From assembly GCA_963556695.1 (NCBI GenBank), contig CAUWAG010000018.1, positions 310,001-374,000 on the forward strand: DNA of 64,000 nucleotides, in the 5' to 3' direction. The position numbers were made by a program, and so were the translations under genes. Of the stretch, positions 54,890 through 64,000 are shown piece after piece. Origin of the DNA: Anthostomella pinea (Eukaryota > Ascomycota > Sordariomycetes > Xylariales > Xylariaceae). Below the pieces are notes generated by a model. It did not search any database. It had not been told where the DNA came from and saw only the letters and a program-made list of their open reading frames with translations. Position 1 is the stretch's first letter; every line of letters begins with the position of its first letter.

Positions 54890-56240
54890 GTTATATGTTT
54901 ATATATGTCATTAAAACCTTTTATAAGAATATATTAAAAGGTTTTATTTATCGGTTTATTTAATACAAAATATTTTAAGACGTAAATAAACATCTAAAAC
55001 ATCTTTAAATATATTTATAGTTTATAATAATTATCGCTAACTGTGATGGTCCCGACTCCTCATGGACCCCATGGTCATGTGACTAGGCACGTGACTAGCA
55101 CGTGACTAGCACGTGACTGATCGGATGACAGGTTGATCCATGCCCTGGTATGTCTGGTAGGGGACGACTGCCCACATCTAGCTGCCCACCAATTTGGGTG
55201 TGTTTCTAGACCTTCCTACTTCCTTTAACCAGAGTTCGGTATACGTCGATAGTTAATAAGGGTTTCTGTATCCTTGCAATACATTTACGGAATCGTGACA
55301 CTAACAGCGTAAAAAAAGTAGAAAGCAACAAATAATTCATATAACTATTGACCTTATATTATATTAAATAGTTATGAACTTTAAAGTTATTATTATAAGG
55401 CTTAGTAACGTCTTGTTAAGAAAGAATTTAAACTTTAAGCTTAAGTTAATTATAGAAAAAGGATACTTGATGCGTATGAATGGCCGTTTTCTTTATAATT
55501 ATCATTTCAATTTTTTATAATTACATTTAAAAAGGAATTTATAAATGATTAAGCTATAATTTAGTTGAATATTTTGACGCAAGTTTACTAACCTATACTT
55601 GCTTAAATAACGCATTACTAATACATTTTAATATTTAATATTCTGATTAAAACTTTACATTAATTAGTCTTATCAGAAATAAAAGCGAAAAGAAATGAAC
55701 AAAAAATATCTTGCTACATATTTTTAAATAGTATATTATATTTATCGTACCAAAATTTGAAAGCGAATATATCAATCGTATAATCTTAAATATAATAAGA
55801 TTTCAGGCGATAAGTTGTACGACGGGATTAAAAGTAAATTTTCCCGTTATATAATTTATAAAGACTACTATTTATTAGAAGTGATAGCGGTAAGTAAAGT
55901 TAATTTATAAACCCAATCATAAAGGTAAAATATAAATGAATAATAAGCTTTTAGTTCAAATATATAGCGACGATTTAACCTCGGAATTATAAGCTTAAAA
56001 CAAAAGATCGTTGTCGGTACGAGGCGGCATATTGGATAGGTCGGGCGATTGTTATCGGCGTTAGCGCCGGCGTTCCGATTAGCTGTCGCGGGATACGCAT
56101 ACGTGGAGATGTTTAGCCTTATGTTAGTTTGATTCATAGTCGACTAACGACCGTTATAAACCTTATAATATACCTATTAAATTATAAAATAGATATACAA
56201 TGGGGTGGTTTTAAGCCATACTTGAGGCACGATAACTTCA
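54890..56240 (+). repeat. RIP-degraded dispersed repeat, copy 3, interrupted by a solo LTR
   Basis: Matches 28850-29920 in order: CGTTATATGTTTATATATGTCATTAAAAC, TTTATAGTTTATAATAATTATCGCTAAC, then the LTR at 55042-55300, then ACTTTAAGCTTAAG, ATGGCCGTTTTCTTT, CGGGCGATTGTTATC (56042) and CGGCGTTAGCGCCG. The insertion splits an already mutated repeat, so the LTR is younger. Confidence 0.7.
55042..55300 (+). mobile_element. Solo LTR, family B, with target duplication CTAAC
   Basis: Starts TGTGATGGTCCC and ends GGAATCGTGACA. It is flanked by CTAAC at 55037-55041 and 55301-55305. It contains three tandem GCACGTGACTA units at about 55087-55117 and a stretch 'ACCAGAGTTCGGTATACGTC' shared with 48720-48965. 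A clean nested insertion into the older repeat. Confidence 0.88.
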
Positions 56241-58240
56241 TAATAAATAAAATTTAAGTTTACAAAAAAAGGTTTTTTTGTTTAACTTTATTAAAATTAA
56301 TACTTATTTATACGGCTGTATATTTAATCTTTACGAATATAAGGCTTTTCATATAACTAATATACTTTATATCATTTAATATCAATAATCTGAACTTTAT
56401 TTCAAATATTTCCCGTCTTTTTTATTTTTAAGAAAACCGTTAAAACTCTTCTTTTTACTGATCATATATCTTTTAAGCCGATTTTTTCTCTCGTTATTAT
56501 TATATATCGAACCGGTTTGGGTTATATTAAGGAATGTTAAACGTTAACCTTTGTCCTTAATATTAAGCGTAATGAATAAAAAATATAACATTATAAAACA
56601 AATGATACACTTTAGTAATCATAAGCTTCTTAAAAAAATCCGCATTATACGTATATATTTTGATAAGTAAAACATATATTTATTTGAAAATAAATTTACG
56701 ATAAATAAAAGTCAACCCATCCAACTATTCATCTTAGATTGTTCTTATTAACAATTTTTAAGAAAAGAATCAGAAAATGAAATTCCATATTTGTTTTCAA
56801 ACATATCATTACGCCCGCTTTCATTTTTCCTTTAAAAGGCATCTTAACGCATTGAAACTTGTCATAATCTATAATTAATTCAGAATAGAATCTAGTACCG
56901 TACTTTGAATATATAATATATTATTTATCGTAAATGTTATGAAAGTTATAATTATTTCAATAAGCCCGTTACATAAAAAACATAGTTTTTTTCCAACAAT
57001 ATTAACTACTTCATAAAGTTATAACAAATAAATCATACGCTTTAAATGATTAAATCAAATAAGAACTAAACTTATATTAACATTATACCGATATAACAAT
57101 TAAGTATTATGAAATCATAGATATTATTACTAGTTAAAACGTTATAATAATTTATGGGTCATTATAATAAAACTATAATATATAAATACCTATATATTTA
57201 CGCTTCAAAATGTTCTTTCTTATATAAAATTATATTTTTTTTTTCTTTTTTTAGGTTTTGGATTTCTTATTTAACATTTAAGTTGCATATTTTATATCAT
57301 TGTACATTAAAATATAAATAAGACACCGACCTTATTATAAAATATAAATTACCGTTACGACTAAATAAGATTAAATTCGTTTAATATTAAATCGAGTTTA
57401 TTAAGTGAATGTCTTTTCTATATATTGTTATAACTTTAAACTAATATTAACCTTAATTACCTTTAACTATAGTTAAATGATTTCTTTTATATGCTCTCTT
57501 TCCATTTATTTTTCGCTTTGAAATATTCTGGCCACTTAATTAGAATTATGACTTTTAAAAGCTTTGCTTATCTTTTAAATAACCTATTATCAGCCTTACG
57601 CGCTTTAATGAAAAAAGAAAATTTAATTTCCATTTAAATACTTTCAAATCTTATTAAACATAGATATCTTAACTTTTTGGATTCTCTTTTATTTTCCAGC
57701 GTAACTTCTTATTAACTATGTACAGTTTGAAATATCTTATACTCTTTTTAAATATTCTTAATATTCTTTCTTTTAAATTAAATCTGTCTTTTAAATCCTT
57801 TCTTCCGAGTCAAAATTTCCACTTTTTTTCACTTTTTCGGGGGGGGTTTTTTTTTTTTCACTTAGCAAGACTTATACTAAATTAATCTTTTAGCCGTTTA
57901 AATTTCTTCTAGAAGCAAACAGGTTTTTTGAACAGTTACTAAGATAAATAAACCAATAGTTGAAAACTTGAATTATTAAAATGATAATAATATATAGAGA
58001 CTTAATACGAATTATCAACTGAAGTTTATAAAAACTAATTAACGTATATAGAACTACAAATCACTTTCTTTTTAATAGAATAATTTAATCAGCTTTTCCT
58101 CACGCAACCTGCGCTATGAAACGGCATCTTGAACAAAAACTACCGGGGAGAAATTTAAACTGATATGATAAATACTAACAGAATGGTTTATAAACTTTCC
58201 TTCGTATCTTTTATAGTAATAATACCGTAAATATATATAA

Positions 58241-58442
58241 TGTTGGGTCCATGTGATTCCACAGTCAAACCATCCATACAGAACCCACATGTATGATTAG
58301 ATAAGAGGTTAGATATCAGATTGTGAGGTCACTTAGCCAGACCTTCAGGTCCAGCTAGACTTCCCAATCCAACCATCAGCCATATCATGACCTTGACCCA
58401 ATACTCGAGTATTATGATTGATCGTTCAAGCCTGTTCCAACA
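58241..58442. mobile_element. Solo LTR, family A, with target duplication TATAA
   Basis: 202 bp starting TGTTGGGTCC and ending GTTCCAACA, so the termini are perfect TGTTGG/CCAACA inverted repeats. The flanks are TATAA at 58236-58240 and 58443-58447. It is normal-GC in very AT-rich surroundings. The truncated relative at 49903-50073 has the opposite orientation. Transcription direction is not evident. Confidence 0.88.
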
Positions 58443-61400
58443 TATAATGTTAAATTATTTACATTTTTTATCAATCGCTTTCTTACCCTATAACTAAACG
58501 CACGATATCTCTTAAATATCTTCCTTTAAATACCTAAGATATAACTATTCAATCTATTCTCTTGAAAACATTTTATTACATTGATTTACCCATATAATTA
58601 TATGTTTATAACTCTTAACTAAGTATTTTAATAAATTGTTATATAAGTCTATAAATTGTCAACTTCTGTTATAATCAAACGTCATTTTAAAAGATACCTC
58701 TCATAACCAGTATTCATATCATATAAACGTTGATTATTCATACATTTTGATATTCTGATTTTTAAAGTACTAATAAATGTGCTAAAGTATTTAAATCCTA
58801 AGCTCAACGATATATTATTACCTTATTACTCATAAAGAAATGGAAAAATAGTTAAATTCAATGAACGGATGCGAATAAGAATCATAAAATAAATATTAAC
58901 TTAATATTTTAACAAATCATTTACTTCGTATATAAAGATCATCTATATAAATATACAAATAGTTGTTTTTAAAGCCTTTCATAATAAGGCTTTAAACCTT
59001 GAGGCTAACGGTTTTCTTGGGACCCCCTTTTCTACTCAATCAGAGCCGTGAAAACTATATTAAAATTTACAGTTTTAGCTAAGAATGTATATATTGAAAC
59101 TTTTTATGGATGAGATATGATATATGTATATACTGAATACCTTATAAAGCCTTTTCGAAATTAATATATATAATTATATATCATTATGAAATTCATATTA
59201 ACATGAAAACAAGATTTGAATCTAAATTTGCAGGTAACCTTATTTACCCCTTACATTATTTAAATAATCAAGCCTGATCATTTAGTTAATTAAAATAACC
59301 TTGGTAACTTATCAATAATTATTTAATATTAATCAAGTGGCTCACCAAGATGTACGCGTCACCTTGTTACATAAATAAATGAATGATTATAAGTTGGTAT
59401 TTAAGATTTATTCTCTTATTGAATATAATTGGTGTTATGAACCTTTCTTAGAGTATTTTTATATAAAGGAAGATAGAAGGAAGGATATTCCTTTCAGATT
59501 TTAAGCTGCTTCTTGATCATATTTTAGTTAATTAATATTATTTGAGAAGATTTAATTTCTCACCGAAAAGACGAACCGATACAAAAGATTGAATCCCGAA
59601 CTTTCTTTCAGCTTAATTAGCATGCTTGAATGACATAAAACCTATTAATTAGTTAATTATAATATAATAGCTCGATTTAAAGAAGGGCGTAATGCGTAAA
59701 TAAAGCTTAGTGGAAGATAAGCTTGTTTTAACGAAAAGGATGTTTTAAAGTTTTAGTTTAAAAATAAAATCAGCGTGGTTTTATCACTAACAGAGTTCTT
59801 AATACAGTTAAGATTAATTTAATTTATGTTTCAATTACTAAGGATAAAAGCATTTTTCTTTTTAATATAAAGGTTAAGATGGTTTTATAAACCGAGAAAA
59901 CTTTTTCAAATAGGCTTTTAAAAAGCACTTTTATTAATTTTGCTATGATTGGAACTTTTAAAGGGTTTACAAAAATATTTCACAACTTTTTAAGCATCAT
60001 CTTATTACTTGAAGTTCAAAAAACTAAAATAGTTTTAATAAATTTCTTATATCTTTAATTTAAGATAGTTAAGTTAGATAGCTTACTTATTACGGTATTT
60101 TTAACATTATAAACTTCTATAAGATGTACAAGTGAAATCTCCATATTTTATTTTAAAAATAAACAGTTAAACTTTTATCTTTATAATTCATCGCGATTTT
60201 ATTAATGAAAAAAAAGGTTTATTACTTTTTTAAAAATTCAGTTTATGCGAAATACAGAGTTATAGAAAGGTATATGTTTAAAAATGTGTTAGTAAGTATG
60301 ATCAAGTTATAAATTTCGAGGTAGAAATAGCTTGACTTTCGTTAGGCAACAAAGTATAAAGAATCGACGATATAAAGCGATTTATTCGATAACGTTGATT
60401 AAAATTTTTTTTACAATAATTACAGATGATAAAAACCTTTTGGTCATATTTAAGGATGGGAAATTTAATATGCTTGAAACTTGTTAGGAAAGTATTGTCA
60501 ATTTTTTTTCTTGAAAGCGGTATATATTGATCTCTTAAGTACTGGGAATTTCTATTATTCTTAACCGCGCTGTTTTTATGTTAATAAAACCAATTCTATA
60601 AAATCTAAAATATTAATTTCCCCATGTTAAAAAAGTTATACAATAACGTCGGCTATTTAATTATCAGTAACGAGAACATTATGAAAAGATTTAAGTATAT
60701 TAATAAGTCTAGGTTTAATGATGTATTGCTTTTTATTACGGAAGATAATTAAGGAAGGATAGTATATAAATAAGCAATAATAGTTTGAGACACTTTAACG
60801 AAAATTATGAAAAGCAAATATAAAAATAGGTTCGGTTTTTTATTTATAGCTTTTAGCGAAGATTTCATCATGTTTAAGTCCAAGTTTATTAACATTAAGA
60901 GTATATAAACCGAAAAGATAAAAATAAATAAAGAGAATAATTATTTAAGCGTTTTTCGAAACATTCCAAAATCATGCTTTAAATAAAACCGGTATTAATA
61001 TTATCAGGATTAACGATTTTATTTATACGGTTATGTAAACGATTAATAATGATATAAAAGCTTTTGATTTTATAAATAAAAGGCTTAATAAAAAGATAGG
61101 TAAAAGGCTTTAAAGATTCAAAGCAAAATTCAAATCCTTTATCCATTGTTTGAATTTATTTCTTAAAAGAACGGTAAAAAAAGGTATTAATGTTGTTAAA
61201 TATTATAATATTCAAGTAGTCAGTTAATATTATTACGAAAAAACAATTACACTCGAAGCTTTCTTATAGGTAAACTTAAGCTTTAATATTTATAGTATAA
61301 ATTTTTGATTAATACGAACAGACCTTTTAATTTTCTCAATGCTTTTTAAAACTTAGTACGAGAAAATTAAAAAGGCTTTAATTAGTTTCTCATAAAAGTT

Positions 61401-63467
61401 ATAAGAAGATTCAATGTCTAAAACCTTATAAAGGTTATAAATACAGTTTGAAAAGTATTAAATTTTTATCTTAAAAATAAGATTTACTTTTAACATCACG
61501 AATCTGCATCTATATAACAATACCTTTTAAGAAGCTATTTTTTAATCAATTATATAATGATCAAAAGTATATTTCCTTTTATATAAGACAGCCTATGAAT
61601 ATAGAATAACTATATGTTTATCTACAAATTTAAAGTTAATCGTAGAGTTCTAAAAATAGCTGAAAACTAATAAAATCTAAAGATTTAAAGTACCTTAGAT
61701 TGTAAGATGTAATATTCAAATTACGTAAATTTTTAACGTAATTTCTACAGCATATTTGTACGTTTATAGTTATATAATTTATAATAGGCCCTTGCTAGTA
61801 ATAGACATAAATTACGATGTTGTATTAACAAAAAAAACTCTTTAATCGTTACGACTATTTATAAAGTTTTAGATTGAAATTAAAAGAATGTTTTTATAAA
61901 GAAAGCTAACAATTTATTTAGAAATCTATATTTTAGTTCAAAAAGCTGTAAATAGGGTAAACGCTATAGAATCTATTGACTTTGAGGTATTAAATCTTTC
62001 AAAAATATTATCCGTTTAATTTACTCTGAACATGTTCAATTCACACAACCCAAAAGTTAAAACGTTATTTGAAGATATTAACTTTCATTTAATTAAAAAC
62101 ATCAACGAATCAAGTAAATTTTTTTCGAATTATATATTAATGCTTTAAGAATTATACATACATTAATAGATTTCCTCGTACGAACACCAATTAGGCTGTT
62201 TTAGTTACATTAACAATTATTGATTAAATCGTATTTCGATAAAGTAATAGAAGCATTGAACCTAGAATATTTCAAAAGTATACCATAACAATTTTTCCCC
62301 AATGAAATTATATGTATTTATTTAAAATCGTTTCAAGCCATTTAGTTAAAAAGAGATATAATACGATACTAGAAGTATTTAAACCATGAACCGTTTTTCT
62401 CAAATATTAATCATAACGCCGTTTCCAAGTATGTCTAACAAAAACTACTTCTTCCATATTAACACTTATTCAATATAATATAGAATCTAGTGTTACGATT
62501 ATATCTAAAATCGTCTACATTATTAATAATGAAAAAATCAAATAACATTAAACCCTAACGACGATATTCTACGTCGTAAAATAAAGAGAATAATATTACG
62601 TTGATGTAATACTTATTTAAACGTATCTAAGAAAGTTTAATTAAACGAATTATCTGTTTAAACAACTCGAACGGGAAAAAAAATTCGACTTAGTTTAAAT
62701 TCTTTAAAACAATTAAAAGCTTATCGTAAATATATTAATTTTATGATTAACGATAAAATCGTGATTAAAAACACACCTTTTCCTAGGCTTCTATAACTTT
62801 AATTGAAAATTAACTACAACTAAAACCAAATTATTAAATTTTTTAATAAATTAAGGAAAATAAAATTTGATGTTTGTTAAACAAATCTTTATTAAACACA
62901 ATTCAATACTTTAATTTATTTTTCAATAATATTAAGCTTATAGTGTTTTCATATAAAGAAAACTTTCATTAAAACCAACGCTTTAGGAAAAACTATTAAC
63001 ACTACATTATTACGCCCAATTTAGATAAACACCATACTTCGTTAAGTTTTTTCGAGATTTTTATAGAGATTAAGATGAAATTATAATTTTATAACGAGAA
63101 ACTATTTACATTTATAAAGAAAATCTTAAATTAAACGGGCTTTTTTAAAAAACTGTAAGTTAACAAATTATTTTTCATAATTATAAATCATGTAAATCTT
63201 AGATACTTTAACATATAATAAATACGTAACTTGGGATAAATCAACCAGAAAATCCTTTCTCTTAATATAACTTTATGATTTTATACGGTCTTTACTTGAT
63301 AACATGGTTATAAATACGTTATTATACTAAAACTAAGATAAAATGATTTTCCAAAATGCAAAATTATTACCAAAGTACGACCTCATTTTAACTATTTACG
63401 TTTAATTATATTTATCCGATATATATCGCTTTTTTTAAAACTTTATCATGAAACAAATGTTTATTAT

Positions 63468-63750
63468 TGTAAGCAGTCGGGTGGCTCACAGGTGTGCTGT
63501 AGCACGCTTCTAGGGGTGACAAGGCTGACAAGGCTGACAGCAGCACTGAAAGGAAGGAACAGCCTGGAAGCGGGCTTTGAGCCTTAGTGTATCTGGGACA
63601 AGGGATCTTTACCCTCCGGATCAAAGGCTGGGCATTGCTTTGAAGTTGGTATGTGTATTTAGTACCTGAACAGGTCCCAAGACCCAAGGGTAGATATGCA
63701 CCCAGAATGTAAGCAACATGATGACCTGAGCCACTGAACCGATCTTTTCC
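63468..63750. mobile_element. Normal-GC island, possible transposon remnant
   Basis: About 280 bp of normal GC from TGTAAGCAGTCGGGTGGCTC to GACCTGAGCCACTGAACCG. The ends share GGTGGCTCA / TGAGCCACT as an inverted repeat, and there is an internal direct repeat GACAAGGCTGACAAGGCTGACA at about 63518-63539. No target duplication was identified with confidence and there is no meaningful ORF. It may be a solo LTR or a MITE. Confidence 0.4.
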
Positions 63751-64000
63751 ATAATTATTAATAAAATTAATACTTCGTACTCATCCAAAATTATGTTAAT
63801 AATGAATCGAACGAACCTTAACTTACACTAATTCTTATTATACAAATTAAACCAGAAAATTGACAGATTTTTAAAAAGCTTTAAGCAATTTTCTCTTTTT
63901 ATAAAATGAGCTCATTATTTTACCAAAAAAAATCATTTTAAACGAAAATTATCCATGAAACTTACAACATCTTTAAAACTAATTATATAAACGGCGCTAA

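Larger units (their letters stand above)
47512..64000. repeat. AT-rich RIP-type block 2 (continues beyond the window)
   Basis: More than 16 kb of very low-GC sequence without credible genes. Sampled frames are Lys/Ile/Tyr/Asn-rich and short. Surviving C and G favour CpG. Older repeat copies can be traced (49560-49895, 50575-50960 inverted, 54030-54180, 54890-56240), and small normal-GC islands stand out at 48720-48965, 49903-50073, 54407-54874, 55042-55300, 58241-58442 and 63468-63750. A homopolymer curiosity is the G8 then T12 run at about 57840-57859. Confidence 0.85.

Noticed and set aside
55868..56137. 89-codon minus-strand ORF in the AT-rich block
   Set aside because: It lies in a RIP-degraded repeat; Asn/Ile/Tyr-rich composition reflects base bias, not selection.
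63412..63687. 91-codon minus-strand ORF over the last normal-GC island
   Set aside because: No domain, and it extends into AT-rich flank; the island itself looks like a transposon remnant.
1..64000. CRISPR array, operons or prokaryotic regulatory sites
   Set aside because: Nuclear fungal DNA with spliceosomal introns; no regular spacer-repeat array was seen.

Overview
The window looks like a piece of nuclear chromosome from a filamentous ascomycete, most likely a Sordariomycete. Introns are short (about 49-150 bp) with GTAHGT-type donors and CTNAC/CTGAC branch sites. The genes are typical Pezizomycotina single copies (ATG8, AMA1-type APC/C activator, BET4, LIM-binding PtaB, HbrB/Bit61, GON7, VPS39, SPX phosphate transporter). 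Two very AT-rich blocks carry dead repeats, as left by repeat-induced point mutation (RIP). I cannot name the species.

Layout. From 1 to about 28.3 kb is a normal-GC, gene-bearing arm. In order it holds atg8 (-), an NTF2-fold secreted-type gene with a problematic 5' end (-), an AMA1/Cdc20-family gene interrupted by two in-frame TAG codons (-), bet4 (+), a membrane-anchored histidine-phosphatase-fold protein (-), an 85-aa hydrophilic protein (+), the polyglutamine LIM-binding co-regulator ptaB (-), the TORC2 subunit hbrB (-), a 47-aa DQAR-repeat miniprotein (-), a 96-aa MGC lipid-anchor candidate (-), and a seven-exon secreted M28 aminopeptidase (-). From 28.3 to 30.7 kb lies a first AT-rich block. 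From 30.7 to 40.6 kb is a second genic segment: gon7 (+), vps39 (-), an SPX phosphate transporter (-) and an F-box-like gene (+). From 41.3 to 45.2 kb is a decaying fringe with a sulfite-oxidase-like pseudogene, a lactonase-like pseudogene and a small secreted protein with a frame break. After a short AT-rich stretch comes a 5'-truncated LINE (RT tail plus RNase H, 45.8-47.5 kb). From 47.5 kb to the end is an essentially gene-free AT-rich block with older RIP-mutated repeats and a few normal-GC islands, several of them solo LTRs with perfect 5-bp target-site duplications.

The most interesting object is the AMA1-type gene (4447-6531). Its splice phases and protein are otherwise intact over 659 codons. 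Both stops are TAG where TGG (Trp) is expected, and one TAG sits in the loop of an 8-bp stem. This is the pattern of genes restored by the A-to-I mRNA editing that Sordariomycetes perform during sexual development, which fits a meiosis-specific APC/C activator. The pseudogenes at 41-44 kb differ: they carry several single-base indels that editing could not repair.
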